Below are positions 1 to 13,594 of a stretch of 64,000 nucleotides of DNA, one piece after another. The translations under genes were made by a program, and so were the position numbers. The stretch's first letter is position 1, and each line of letters begins with the position of its first letter. Source of the DNA: Picochlorum sp. 'celeri' (lineage: Eukaryota; Chlorophyta; Trebouxiophyceae); contig JAACMV010000007.1 in assembly GCA_010909725.1 (NCBI GenBank), positions 1,550,001 through 1,614,000 of the forward strand, given 5' to 3'. Under the pieces are notes generated by a model. That model was given only the letters and a program-made list of their open reading frames with translations, did no database searches and had not been told where the DNA came from.

Positions 1-594
1 ACAATCTTCCACGTGGTCCAGGCTGGGCCTCCTTCTGTGGTCCGATGGTGATTGGGAGGTTGGCATCCTTGGCTCCCTTTGCTCCCCAGATGAGGAGAGC
101 AGCACCTCCTCCCAAGGCAACGAGGGCATTCAGGTACTCTCTGCGGGTGAGCCCACCAGCAGCACGCTCGAAGAATTCGCTCTGAAGTCCGTTATATCTC
201 TTCTCGTCCTCCTGTCCATACATATCCCAGCTACCGACGGTGTTTTCCAAGTCGCTAAGATCAAAAAGGCGTCCCTCTTCGCCATATTTGGCCATCACGC
301 GAGTCTCGCGACTACAAAAATAGATAGAAGAAGAATACGGATTAGATCAGATCGTATATGATACGAGGGCGACACAAACACATTGGAAGGGTTGGGTCCA
401 TCAGTCATGGCTGCTCTATCCGCCATGATATGTCATCCGATGTCCCCCAAACCTTACACTATGGAGTGATGTTACTATTACTACATGTAAGTATCATAGG
501 TGACGTACACAGCCTTGGTGGCCTTCTTCTGGGAGACGATAGCCTTGGTTCCACGCACAAAGGTGCAGGTCTTGGTCGCGGCAAGAGCACTCAT
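1..594 (-). CDS. psaH: Photosystem I reaction centre subunit VI (PsaH), right-hand part
   Basis: PsaH is a small single-pass thylakoid subunit of photosystem I that forms part of the light-harvesting-complex-II docking site; it is known only from the green lineage. The model is exon 1 at 509-594 (ATG at 594, basic transit peptide starting MSALAATKTCTF), a 197-nt intron at 312-508 (GTACGT...TTTGTAG), and exon 2 from 311 down to the window edge. Exon 2 reads KYGEEGRLFDLSDLENTVG, then SWDMYGQEDEKRY, then a hydrophobic stretch and LPITIGPQ...PGPRGRL. These match PsaH family blocks in order. The C-terminal PGPRGRL is typical of the protein end, so only the stop codon is probably missing at position 1. 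The long first intron and the strong use of GGA, CCA and AAG codons suggest high expression. I am confident of the family. Confidence 0.93.
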
Positions 595-763
595 TGTAAT
601 AATGATCTATGTTATACTGTTTTGAATTATATACTTTGGGTACGGAGTGATTGACACGTATCTCTGTCGCTCTGACGGATCGATCTCATAGGATAACATT
701 GGATTCGCTCGACTCTTCCCATCATGGGCAGTGGTTGACAGGAGATGATGAATTCTTGTCCCT

Positions 764-2454
764 TCATGCGTTCTGCTCTGTTTTGGTCACACCACCAAAC
801 TGCCTCAGGAGGAGTTCTTCTCTCTGCTTCTGCTTTCTGATACGGACTTTTTCCAAGGCAACTCGAGATTTGTCCCAAGATCTGAGGATTCTAGAGAATG
901 CAAAGTATGGGAGGGCTTCCTCTGGGCTTAGATCTGTTCTCTCAGAGTACATGGAATACCAGTCTGGTCTCGAGGTGGACCAATAGGTGAGGCAATTCTG
1001 GATGGGTCCCACGTCGAACGGATTGTAGAATAGAAGCTCTTTATCCTTCAGATAATCATACTTGTTCCTCACGATGAGTTCGTTCGGCGTGAGACCCGCA
1101 GCAATGCAAAACACCTGCCTGAATGCCTGGAACCCAGTTCCTGTAATGATGGGGAAAATTGCCAGAAACATCATGATAGACCCTGCTCCAGCTGCTGTTG
1201 ATTTTTCTACTACATTTTCAGATACTTGTATCTTTGCAATGTCGAATAAGTGCCAGATAATCTGGAAAAACGATGGTTGCACCTGGGCATCTGGCCAGAG
1301 CTCAGTGGCAGCCAGCAGCCTGCCAAGAGCTTTGATCGACAGCGCCAGCCAAAGCACTTCAGCTGCAAATAGAACAAAGACATAGAAGGAGAATATTCTA
1401 CGGTTACCCTCCCCGATACAGTTGATGACGACGGGGCAGTGGTGGTCAAATTCTGGTACACAGCGATTGCATACAGCACAATGCTTGGAGCGGATTGGCT
1501 TATAGATTCCGCAACTCACGCAATTGTAGGGATTAGCCTTTTGTATCTCTAAGAGCTGATCTAGTGGGATAGGTGGAGGAGGATGGCCCCGTGGAAGATA
1601 TCCTGGTTTGCTCAGTGCTGTAGCAATATGAGCTCCTATTGCTGCCAACCCTAATGCATACATGGCAATTGCCCATGGCCATAAGTCTACATCGATGCGA
1701 TCTAAAAATGTGTGGGTAAATACAGCGAGCGCCGTGATCTCCAGCGAAAACACCATACTTCCTGCCATCCTGCTGGCAGGTATCAATTGATATGGCAATC
1801 CAGCAATAAGGGTGTGAGAGACAATACCAAGCGCAATACATGCAACAGGCAACAGCCATATAGCAATCCCAAGGGGTATAAGCTGCAGCCAAAAGAATAG
1901 AGCGCACATGGAAATAAATACTGGGCCAAATGCTAGATCAGTATACGCTAAGAATGACCCTCTATACAGGGTTAAAATATCTTGGCTCTTTTCCTCCTCG
2001 AACAAGTCAGACGCCTCATCTTTGTACTCCTCATAGATGGGAAGAGACATTGGATTTGCTCCCCTTAAGGATTGCTGCATCTTTTCCATCACATCTGATG
2101 GGATGACAGGTATATTTCCGTCCTCTGCTGCCTTGAGTTGGGCTGCCAACTGCTCTGTCGGTACATTCAGTTGCTTGCCTACTCGCTCAAGCAAATCAGG
2201 CCTTTGTTCCACAATAGATGATACCATTGCTGTCATTTGTCGCATCGAGGCCTCGACCTCCGTGGCACCCGTCCCTCCCGACTCAGGTTTGACATGTTGG
2301 CCATGTTCCTCAGGTTTGGAGGGCTTCCTCTGCACCAATCAAACGGTATTAAGACACCTTCACTTTTACAACATATAAAATCTACTAGTTTTGACTGCGT
2401 ATCAAGGTAACTTGCCTTTTGTCTTGGAGGGAGTTTGGGTCCTCCAGGTTGCAT
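764..2454 (-). CDS. DHHC-type protein S-acyltransferase (palmitoyltransferase)
   Basis: This enzyme family attaches palmitate to cysteines of membrane proteins on endomembranes. The Cys-rich domain reads [20 protein letters not shown] followed by [18 protein letters not shown], with the catalytic DHHC at about residues 308-311 of a 534-residue model. Hydrophobic spans lie before it (roughly residues 150-200 and 215-250) and after it. The N-terminal 130 residues are soluble and helical. The start is inferred: an ATG at 2452-2454 gives [13 protein letters not shown], then a GC-AG intron at 2330-2415 (donor AAG|GCAAGT, acceptor GTGCAG|AGG) joins in frame to the main exon at 764-2329. Without that intron the long frame has no ATG near its beginning. 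Substrate unknown. Confidence 0.82.
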
Positions 2455-2680
2455 TCTCAAGAAACTCGTCAAATACGTTCTCTCTCACACCTATCCATGC
2501 CTTTCAATACAAATCTTACATATAAATATCAAATTTAAAGGCTTTTCTTTGTAATCTAAACCTGGCTGGGCATAGAAGCCAAAATCCCATTGGAATGCTT
2601 GGTCCCTTGATCAAGTTCAAACATTATGATGTTTGAACTCAGTTCTCAATGAGGCTCTCGCTTCCGCAAGACATGGATCA

Positions 2681-4480
2681 TCACATTTCTGTTCTTGGTA
2701 CTCTAAATTTGATTGCTCGCGGTAAAATCTCGAATGTAGCTGGCAATTGGCCAAACATTTCGCCATCGCATTCGATTGGATACTTTGACTTTAACAACTT
2801 CTTCTGCTGCTCCTTGATCTCCTGCTTCATCACTTTCAACGTGGATGGTGAGAGTTTTCGAGGCCTATGTTGAGTCTTTTGGGTGCTCCCACTCGTGACT
2901 TCCTCCTGCTCTCCGGTATTGCCCTTGAGTCTTGGATCCTCAGAATAGGACAGACTTTCCTCAGTTTCTGCCAGGGATTCCTCTCTGGACAATGTATCCT
3001 CTTGCTTCTGAGCACTTCCATGATCGACCTTTTCAATATCTAAAGGCTTCCCTTTCCTAGTCGCTGGGACTAAATCAATCCTCCGACATTGTTTTGATGA
3101 GAGATACTTGGACTTTGAAGGAATGCCCCGAGCCATGGATGCCATCAAATTTATCAAGCCTAGAATACCCCCTTTTCTACCAACCACAATATCCAGCGAT
3201 CCATCATACGGTGTTGCCTTTGAAGACACTCGTAAGCCGTCGCCAAAAATACCTCCGTTGCACGCGGCGATGACATGAAACTTGGACAGATGTGACCACT
3301 CTCCCCCATCATATGACACCAACACATCTGATCTGGACAGCAGTGATTTGAGGCCACCCAAGAAACCCGCCACCTTGTATTTCATCGAACCGAGTATTTG
3401 AAATGGTTCGATTGTACCCGCAATTCGAGCCGACACGCCTACAGAGGAGATATTCATCCAGTACCTCACAATTGGCTCTCCATCAGGCCCTGCACATGAC
3501 ACTTTTCCCACATCCATCAAAGCAGTCTCTCCCCGCTTTCCAATCCTCCACATCGACTCTTCAAAATCGTCATTCCATCCAAGACTTTTGTGAAAATCAT
3601 TCGCTGATCCAAGCGGCAGCACTGTCAGGACTGCTCTGGGCAGGCCCATCTCATCCTTCACATGTGACCGCATCATCCCATCAACCACCTCTTCGAGCGT
3701 CCCGTCACCACCTACAGCGATAATCATATCTGCCCCTTTATTAGCAGCTCTATATGCTAACTTGCGCGCATGCTCCTTGTACCGAGTCAGATACACTTTC
3801 CATTTCACAAGAGACAGTTGGTTCAGCAACCGAGCACACCTCTCTTCCCAAGCCTTTTTCTTCTGCCCATTCACAATAATCACCCACAATTCGTCAAATG
3901 CATCACGCTCCCTCAACCTATACCCCTTTTTGCTTCCATTAGATGCAGCGCTCGCCTCCTGATTCGACGTCTCCACGCTACTCTCACTGGGCCCAAGAGA
4001 GGCCTGTGACCCACTCCTGGGCAACCTCTTCTGTGTCCCATCCATTCCCACAACCACATGAGACCCATTCGACCCCACACCCATCCTATTCGATTTCTTA
4101 ATGATACTTCCATGCCGCAGCTTGCCCTGCTCCAGTAACTGCTGATAATGCTCTTGATTCTGCACAGACACTGGGACCACCAAAGGGGGTGGCGTTCGCG
4201 TCCTCCCACTCTTTGGCCCACTGCAGCTGCTGCTCCGTGTATCACTATCTGTGGTCATATTAGACATACTGTTCGTCTTTGCTCGCATTGACAACACATC
4301 TTCAATCACAATGGAGTGAGACTCGCATGTGGTTGGCTGCTGCCCGATCCTATCGACACCGCCAGTCAGTCCCTTTCCATTCAAAGATCCTAAGTCTCCT
4401 TCTTGTGCCATATTTCCCGCAATCGAGGACGCATCATCCGTGACATCCTCAGCATTGCCCTGCCTACCCTTGTCCGCCAT
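2681..4480 (-). CDS. Diacylglycerol/sphingoid-type lipid kinase (DAGK catalytic family)
   Basis: The 599-residue protein has a low-complexity Ser/Gly-rich N-terminal third and a DAGK_cat-type kinase core from about residue 198. The nucleotide-binding motif is AVGGDGTLEEVVDGM (GGDGT at 257-261), followed by VLPLGSANDF, DVGKVSC...YWMNISSVG and a C-terminal lobe with ACNGGIFGDGL and YDGSLDIVVG. The arrangement resembles plant YegS-like or sphingoid-base kinases more than classical multidomain DAG kinases; no C1 domain or membrane segment is evident. The usual NPxSG phosphate loop near the kinase start is altered to IIVNGQKKKAWEE, and GTGNDF is GSANDF, so the substrate is uncertain. The start ATG at 4478-4480 has no competing upstream frame. 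It faces the aminopeptidase gene across a 407-bp divergent promoter. Confidence 0.78.
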   Translation of the reverse strand: MADKGRQGNAEDVTDDASSIAGNMAQEGDLGSLNGKGLTGGVDRIGQQPTTCESHSIVIEDVLSMRAKTNSMSNMTTDSDTRSSSCSGPKSGRTRTPPPLVVPVSVQNQEHYQQLLEQGKLRHGSIIKKSNRMGVGSNGSHVVVGMDGTQKRLPRSGSQASLGPSESSVETSNQEASAASNGSKKGYRLRERDAFDELWVIIVNGQKKKAWEERCARLLNQLSLVKWKVYLTRYKEHARKLAYRAANKGADMIIAVGGDGTLEEVVDGMMRSHVKDEMGLPRAVLTVLPLGSANDFHKSLGWNDDFEESMWRIGKRGETALMDVGKVSCAGPDGEPIVRYWMNISSVGVSARIAGTIEPFQILGSMKYKVAGFLGGLKSLLSRSDVLVSYDGGEWSHLSKFHVIAACNGGIFGDGLRVSSKATPYDGSLDIVVGRKGGILGLINLMASMARGIPSKSKYLSSKQCRRIDLVPATRKGKPLDIEKVDHGSAQKQEDTLSREESLAETEESLSYSEDPRLKGNTGEQEEVTSGSTQKTQHRPRKLSPSTLKVMKQEIKEQQKKLLKSKYPIECDGEMFGQLPATFEILPRAIKFRVPRTEM

Positions 4481-4887
4481 GTCTTCGGTTTTGAAACGGA
4501 TAGAAACCGGCAGATGGGATATGGCAGATCTTTTCTAGATCAGTCTTTTCATACCTCACATACGCATTGTTTTACAGAAGAGAGGGAGAATTCTTGGCAA
4601 TGTACTTGCCACTCGGTGGCAAATTGACTGCAGTCACTGGCTGAGATCTCGAGATCTCGAGAGCATGTTGCTCAGATCTGAGCTTCACATGACGACACTC
4701 TACTCATGACCACAATGCTCCAACAATAAAATACTTTTGAATCCGTATTTTTATTTTGAATCTCGTGTATTGGTATTCTGCCTGGTGAACGGACCTGATT
4801 GTTCATTTCATCACTCAAACGATCGACGGTTTTCATCCACGTGAAAGACAGGAAAGGTCAGTCTAGGGAACGTATACGTGCTTGTGT
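4481..4887. other. Divergent intergenic promoter region (lipid kinase / aminopeptidase N)
   Basis: This 407-bp gap contains no supported gene. It holds two short perfect palindromes with AGATCT cores at 4643-4658 and 4670-4683, and a CACGTG hexamer at 4838-4843 just upstream of the aminopeptidase start. Confidence 0.6.
4643..4683. promoter_or_regulatory. Paired AGATCT-core palindromes in a divergent promoter
   Basis: GAGATCTCGAGATCTC (4643-4658) and GCTCAGATCTGAGC (4670-4683) are each perfect palindromes, 11 bp apart. They lie between two divergently transcribed genes. A similar AGATCT palindrome is seen upstream of GPN1. A binding site for a dimeric transcription factor is an inference only. 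Confidence 0.4.
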
Positions 4888-7821
4888 ATGCTTTATACAC
4901 GTTTGAATACATTTGCCTGGGGAATGCAGCGATATTTGCAATCTTCTCGCGTCTCTTTTCACCGAGTGGCTTGCAGTCGTCCAAAGTTGAACCGTGCGTG
5001 TTTTGGACAGAGAGTGTGTGAGGGTTATTCACTGAAGAAGGAATTTATTTTGGGTGCGGAGAAAAAGGTTCAAGGGCTGAGGGGAAGAATGACTGTGGCG
5101 AACGCGACGAGCGACGCTGTAGTAGAGAAGAAGAAGCCAGTGGAAAAGTTTAGAAAGGATTACGAGCCCGTGCCATATACTGTGGAGGAGGTTGAGCTTA
5201 CGTTCAAGCTTGGTGAGGATGTGACCACTGTGGAGAGTTCCATGGCGATGAAGCCGTTGAATGTGAATGGAGTGGCCAAGAGTGTGTATTTGAATGGCAG
5301 AGAGGATGTGGTGCTCAAGAGAGTTTCCATCAATGGGAGTGAGTTGGAGAAGGGTAAGCAGTATGAGGTGGCGTCTGATGGTATGACGATTCATGCGGAT
5401 GCGATTCCAAAGGATGATGGGTGGACTTTGGAGGTTGTGACGGAGATCAAGCCTCAGGAGAACAGCCTGCTGGAGGGGTTGTACAAGAGCAGTGGCAATT
5501 TCTGCACGCAGTGTGAAGCTGAGGGTTTCCGAGGTATTACATACTTTTTGGATAGACCTGATGTTATGGCTATCTACACGACGCGTATTGAAGCTGATAA
5601 GGAGAAGTATCCTGTGTTGCTCAGCAATGGTAATCTGGTCAAGTCTGGTGATATGGAGGGAGGAAGGCACTTTGCTGTGTGGAAGGATCCATTCAAGAAG
5701 CCTTGCTATCTCTTTGCTCTCGTGGCAGGAAATCTTGCCATGAAGGAGGATTCGTACAAGACTGTTTCTGGAAAGGATGTGGCTCTGCGAATCTATGTCC
5801 AGGAGGAGAACATTGGTAAGGTTGATTTTGCCATGGAGAGTCTCAAGCGGGCTATGAAGTGGGATGAGGATACATTTGGGTTGGAATATGATCTCAATAT
5901 CTTCAATATTGTTGCTGTCGATGACTTTAACATGGGGGCTATGGAGAACAAGTCATTGAATGTGTTCAACTCCAGACTCGTGTTGGCCACCCCAGATACT
6001 GCTACGGATGGAGACTTTGCCAGAATTGAGGGTGTCGTGGGACATGAATACTTCCATAACTGGACAGGAAATAGAGTGACATGCAGGGACTGGTTCCAGT
6101 TGACTTTGAAGGAGGGTCTTACTGTGTACAGAGACCAGGAGTTCTCTGCAGATATGAACTCCCGTCCAGTCCAGAGAGTAACTGATGTCATCAGGCTGAG
6201 AAGCGCGCAGTTCACCGAAGATGGGGGACCTATGGCGCATCCTGTGCGACCAGACTCGTACATTAAAATGGATAACTTTTATACCGTGACAGTGTATGAG
6301 AAGGGAGCAGAGGTTGTGCGCATGTATGAAACATTGCTTGGAAAAGATGGGTTCCGCAAAGGTATGGACCTGTACTTCCAGAGACACGATGGAAATGCAG
6401 TGACTTGCGATGATTTCTTGGCTGCCATGGCGGATGCGAATGGGGAAGACCTCTCTGATCTGGCAAAGTGGTATGGGCAAGCAGGAACCCCTGTGGTGAA
6501 GGCAAAGGGCACCTATGATGCTGCAACAAAGACATATACACTGTCATTGTCCCAATCCACGCCTGCCACACCTGGACAAGACAACAAGGTACCAGTGCTG
6601 ATTCCTGTGAAAATGGCATTGCTTGGACAAGATGGGAAGCCGATATCTCTCCGTCTGAGAGGATCGAATGCATCACCCTCAGACGAGATGGTACTGAGAT
6701 TGGCCAAGGCGTCAGAGGACTTTGTTTTCGAAGGAGTGGAGAGCGAGCCAGTGCCATCGTTATTGAGAGGCTTCAGTGCTCCTGTGAAGATTGATCTCGA
6801 GAACCAGAACGACGAGAACTTGGAGTTTATCCTTGCTCATGACACAGATCCATTCAACCGATGGGAGGCTGGACAAATCCTTGGACGCAAGCTCGTCATC
6901 AAGCTGTACGAGGCAGCCATGAATCGCCAAGATAACGAAACTGTCGAGGAAGCCGCACAAAATGCAGGAGGGGTTTCTTCAAGCCTTGTCGAAGCATTTA
7001 GGTCACTCTTGAAGGCTCAGGACTTGGATGGTCAATTCAGGGCATATGCCATTGGTCTGCCAGCTGCATCCGAGCTCATTGGGGCAATCCCAGAAGCTGA
7101 TCCAGTGGTGGTTCATAAGGTGAGATCATATATCGTGAAGGAAATCGCTTCCCGGCTCAGGCCTGACTTGGAAGCCGCAATGAAGGAGAATGAGGATGCC
7201 CCAGGAACAGCATATCACTTCTCAGCTGCAGAGTGCGCCAGAAGGGCTCTGAAGAACCGCGCTGTCATGTACTTGGCTTCTTTGAAAGATTATACGATCT
7301 CAGAAAGCATTTTCAAGAGATTCAAGGAAGCGACCAACATGACTGATGAAATCTCTGCATTGGCTGCATTGGATATTGCTGGCGGAAAACACAGAGACGA
7401 GGCATTCGACTTGTTCTTTGAGAAGTGGAAAGGAGAGCCTCTAGTGCTTCTCAAATGGTTCACCTTGATGGCTGAATCAAACCAAGAAGGAAACCTGGAA
7501 GTCATGAAGAAGTTGATGGACCACCCATCCTTCAACATCAAGAATCCAAACAACAACTACTCCTTGTTTGGAGGATTCTCTCGATCAGCCGTCAACTTCC
7601 ATGCAGCAGACGGAAGTGGGTACAAGTTCATGGCTGATGCCATCATCAAACTTGACGGTATCAACCACCAGGTTGCAGCCCGCCTCGTCGCCCCCTTCAC
7701 AGCATACAAACGCTATGATGCAGCAAGGCAAGAGCTCATCAAGAAGGAATTGGAACGCATCGTTAAGAAGGAAGGCCTGTCTGCCAATGTCTACGAAATC
7801 GTCAGCAAATCTCTCGCATAA
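4888..7821 (+). CDS. Aminopeptidase N (M1 family, PepN-type), probably plastid-targeted
   Basis: This is a zinc metallo-aminopeptidase that removes N-terminal residues from peptides, the bacterial-type alanyl aminopeptidase found in plant chloroplasts. Counting from ATG 4888 (977 residues), the substrate-binding GAMEN motif is at 350-354, the zinc site HEYFH at 386-390 and the third ligand Glu in KEGLTVYRDQEF at 409, giving the canonical HExxH-x18-E. The C-terminal half carries the DUF3458-type Ig and helical domains usual for PepN (about 870 residues). The roughly 90 N-terminal residues before the family core are Ser/Arg/Lys-rich, in keeping with a transit peptide; a second in-frame ATG at 4924 is also possible. 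The gene appears intronless. It has a TGTAA element 15 nt after the stop. Confidence 0.92.
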   Translation: MLYTRLNTFAWGMQRYLQSSRVSFHRVACSRPKLNRACFGQRVCEGYSLKKEFILGAEKKVQGLRGRMTVANATSDAVVEKKKPVEKFRKDYEPVPYTVEEVELTFKLGEDVTTVESSMAMKPLNVNGVAKSVYLNGREDVVLKRVSINGSELEKGKQYEVASDGMTIHADAIPKDDGWTLEVVTEIKPQENSLLEGLYKSSGNFCTQCEAEGFRGITYFLDRPDVMAIYTTRIEADKEKYPVLLSNGNLVKSGDMEGGRHFAVWKDPFKKPCYLFALVAGNLAMKEDSYKTVSGKDVALRIYVQEENIGKVDFAMESLKRAMKWDEDTFGLEYDLNIFNIVAVDDFNMGAMENKSLNVFNSRLVLATPDTATDGDFARIEGVVGHEYFHNWTGNRVTCRDWFQLTLKEGLTVYRDQEFSADMNSRPVQRVTDVIRLRSAQFTEDGGPMAHPVRPDSYIKMDNFYTVTVYEKGAEVVRMYETLLGKDGFRKGMDLYFQRHDGNAVTCDDFLAAMADANGEDLSDLAKWYGQAGTPVVKAKGTYDAATKTYTLSLSQSTPATPGQDNKVPVLIPVKMALLGQDGKPISLRLRGSNASPSDEMVLRLAKASEDFVFEGVESEPVPSLLRGFSAPVKIDLENQNDENLEFILAHDTDPFNRWEAGQILGRKLVIKLYEAAMNRQDNETVEEAAQNAGGVSSSLVEAFRSLLKAQDLDGQFRAYAIGLPAASELIGAIPEADPVVVHKVRSYIVKEIASRLRPDLEAAMKENEDAPGTAYHFSAAECARRALKNRAVMYLASLKDYTISESIFKRFKEATNMTDEISALAALDIAGGKHRDEAFDLFFEKWKGEPLVLLKWFTLMAESNQEGNLEVMKKLMDHPSFNIKNPNNNYSLFGGFSRSAVNFHAADGSGYKFMADAIIKLDGINHQVAARLVAPFTAYKRYDAARQELIKKELERIVKKEGLSANVYEIVSKSLA

Positions 7822-7836
7822 ATAACACAATATACG

Positions 7837-7841
7837 TGTAA
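7837..7841 (+). terminator. TGTAA polyadenylation signal of the aminopeptidase gene
   Basis: TGTAA lies 15 nt after the stop codon at 7819-7821. TGTAA is the established green-algal polyadenylation signal. The spacing to the next start codon (7891) leaves room for only a very short 3' UTR. Confidence 0.5.
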
Positions 7842-7890
7842 GAAATACGTCTTCAATTCATGCCGAGGATCGGCTGCAAGTCGTGTCGAC

Positions 7891-11491
<3,601 letters not shown>

Positions 11492-11498
11492 TTGTTGT

Positions 11499-11503
11499 TG
11501 TAA
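11499..11503 (+). terminator. TGTAA polyadenylation signal of the beta-galactosidase gene
   Basis: TGTAA lies 7 nt after the stop codon (11489-11491), in a T-rich stretch, and 46 nt before the next gene's ATG. Confidence 0.4.
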
Positions 11504-11548
11504 TTATTTTTTCTATACAGACTGACGACTGACAAACAGCAAGGCGAT

Positions 11549-12586
11549 ATGGGAATTCCTCTGGCGCAACAGTTACAAGAGGAATTAAAACACGGTTCAC
11601 CCCACCTCCGTGTGATATTGCCAGCAGCAGCAGCGATACTATGGACAATTAGAAAATTAACTGGTCATAAAGAACCTGCAAAGGACAAATCCCATGGAAA
11701 GGTATGTCACCGTTTGAGAGAAACAAACAACGACTGACGCATTTGGTCAACGCATGCATTCTTCTCTATGTAGGAGACTGGTAAGGCTATAGATTTGAAT
11801 TTCTCATTCAAGAAGAGGGGCAAGACCCCACATCTACCCTACAAGCCACCTCAAGAAGGGAAAAGGGTGGTCTTGCTGGATATGGTTGTACAGACCTCCA
11901 TCAGAGACTTTTGGAACGATATGCTGTCTTCATCGAGTACAGAATTAGTTGAATTTCATGCTGGAATGGGGGATCGTGATATTTATCTGGGGTCGTGGAA
12001 GGAACAGGCTGATGGTTCAAAGACGAGACTGTTGAAGTTTGTGAAACCTCTCAAGAATCCCTTGGGGCCAAAGAGCGCGAACAACTACCAAACGTTCACA
12101 TTAGTTGACATGTCACCGAATGGATGTACCATGACGGCCAGGTGCACGTCGGAAGGGGTGCCATTTGCAAACTCCTTTGAGAACCACCTGCTCTGGGTGG
12201 TGAGCCAGGAAGATGCTGACCACACTCGAGTGGTCATCACCGGAGAATGCAACTTTACATCACCTGTGTTTGGGCCGTTGAAAGGAACCATATCGAGAGA
12301 ATCTGTCAAAGGAATGCAAGCTGCCTATCAGACATTCCATGATGTCTTGAAGAACAAGTATGGAGAGGAAGAGGAAGAAGAGCAGATGATGAGCGACCCT
12401 CTGGATGCCCTATCCAAATCAACATTTGTATCAGGACTGGCCAACTCGGCACAGACAAACCCTGCCATGCTCGTTGTCATCCTCGCATCCTTCATCATAC
12501 TGTGGCGAATGGTCATGATGAACACCCTGTACACTCAGTTGCTGAAAAGGCTCGCCCAGCAAGCACTCATGTCGCAAGCATCGTGA
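11549..12586 (+). CDS. VASt-domain lipid-transfer-like membrane protein
   Basis: Exons 11549-11701 and 11774-12586 are joined across a 72-nt phase-0 intron (AAG|GTATGT...TATGTAG|GAG), giving 321 residues. The core (about residues 85-240) matches the VASt domain, the StAR-like module of sterol-transfer proteins at membrane contact sites: VVLLDMVVQTSIRDFWNDML, then GSWKEQ, then LVDMSPNGCTMTARCTSEGVPFA, then a long C-terminal helix. A hydrophobic segment near the N terminus (VILPAAAAILWTI) and a strong transmembrane helix near the C terminus (AMLVVILASFIILWRMVMM) suggest membrane anchoring. An acidic run GEEEEEEQ lies before the tail. There is no GRAM domain, unlike animal GRAMD1 and yeast Lam proteins. 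The stop codon is only 2 nt from the stop of the opposite-strand LSM6 gene. Confidence 0.75.
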
Positions 12587-12588
12587 GT

Positions 12589-12915
12589 CTATTGTTTTAA
12601 AGTTGATATATACAGTACATTATTTCCTCTAATAAAGCAGTCCCCGTATTTGTTCTTCAACTGGCCTCCAACATATTCTTCAGTCTGCTCCATGGCAATG
12701 TTCATAAACCCATCCAAACACGCCAGGATTCCTGTAATAATAATGCACAGCAACGATTGAATGAATGGCTGTAATGAATACTGTAGTAGTAGTAGTAGTT
12801 ATTGAGACGCACCTTTGTAATCTACGCCAGAGTTGAGTTTTACGAGCACAGTTTTCCCTTTGATGCTCTTCAGAAAGTCTGTGGGACTCTTCACATGTCC
12901 ATCTGTGTTTTCCAT
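12589..12915 (-). CDS. LSM6: U6 snRNA-associated Sm-like protein LSm6
   Basis: LSm6 is a subunit of the heptameric LSm2-8 ring on U6 snRNA and the LSm1-7 mRNA-decay ring. Exon 1 is 12813-12915 (ATG at 12913-12915) and exon 2 is 12589-12731, split by an 81-nt intron (GTGCGT...TTACAG) that carries a short AGT repeat. The 81-residue product has the Sm1 motif (GKTVLVKLNSGVDYKGILACLD), GFMNIAMEQTEEYV and the Sm2 motif KYGDCFIRGNNVLYIS. These are near-identical to LSm6 across eukaryotes, including the length. The exon junction falls in the codon for Gly in DYKG. The gene is convergent with the VASt gene with 2 nt between the two stops. Confidence 0.95.
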
Positions 12916-13102
12916 GATGATAATTTATAGACAGACAATAATAGTCTAGACTGGATCTTGAGTACTGTTGAAGATGTTTACTTGAATCTTGCAAGATACT
13001 ATATATTCATTTTAAGGAATATGCTGCATGATAAATGGGATGTATCTGCGGACAATGCCTTGGACTATATTTATATTAGATAATATTATTATTTATGACA
13101 CT

Positions 13103-13581
13103 ATGCCTGCAGCAGGGGTGGCGTATGATGGCTCTGTGTGGGTGACTGCAGTGAGCAGTGTTGCTCTGGGTGAGTGAGATATTTTTTGAGTTTTTTTTTC
13201 TTTGGTTTTCTTGTCTGCGTTGGATGGACGCCTTGATCCACTCTCCTGTATACTACTACTGCTATGATAATAATTGTTATTATAATGCGTGTCCAGTTGC
13301 CGGGACTGTCGGAATGGTTGCAGCAGGGGGAATTCTGGCTGCCAAGAGGGCCAAAGAAGGGGTGCGTCTTGTGGGTGTGATATGACGAGGTGGGTGCGCG
13401 GCGTGATTGAAAAGGGTCTTTGATGATGCAGCTTATTCAATTGCCTGGACAAGAGGCGGGTCCAATCGGTGTGGTGGGGTCAAAGGGGAGGAGTCAGCCT
13501 TTGGAAAAGCCAGAGGCAGCATCCACCATGGTTGATGATGTTCCTCCCGGGCCAGATGATGTGGATCGATTCGACGGTTAA
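13103..13581 (+). CDS. Small single-pass membrane protein, unknown
   Basis: Three exons (13103-13169, 13297-13361, 13432-13581) with clean splice sites (G|GTGAGT...GTCCAG|TT and GGG|GTGCGT...ATGCAG|CTT) give a 93-residue protein. It starts MPAAGVAYDG, has one hydrophobic helix of Val/Ala/Gly (VTAVSSVALVAGTVGMVAAG) followed by the basic KRAKEG, and ends in a Pro/Asp-rich tail (VPPGPDDVDRFDG). That layout suits a small tail-anchored or organelle inner-membrane protein. I do not recognise the family. An out-of-frame ATG at 13095 lies 8 nt upstream. The stop codon is 13 nt from the BRR2 stop on the other strand. Confidence 0.6.
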
Positions 13582-13594
13582 ATTATTATTATTA

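Noticed and set aside
12781..12800. AGT microsatellite in the LSM6 intron
   Set aside because: Real but short; ordinary simple repeat with no sign of function. The ATT run at 13582-13599 is similar.
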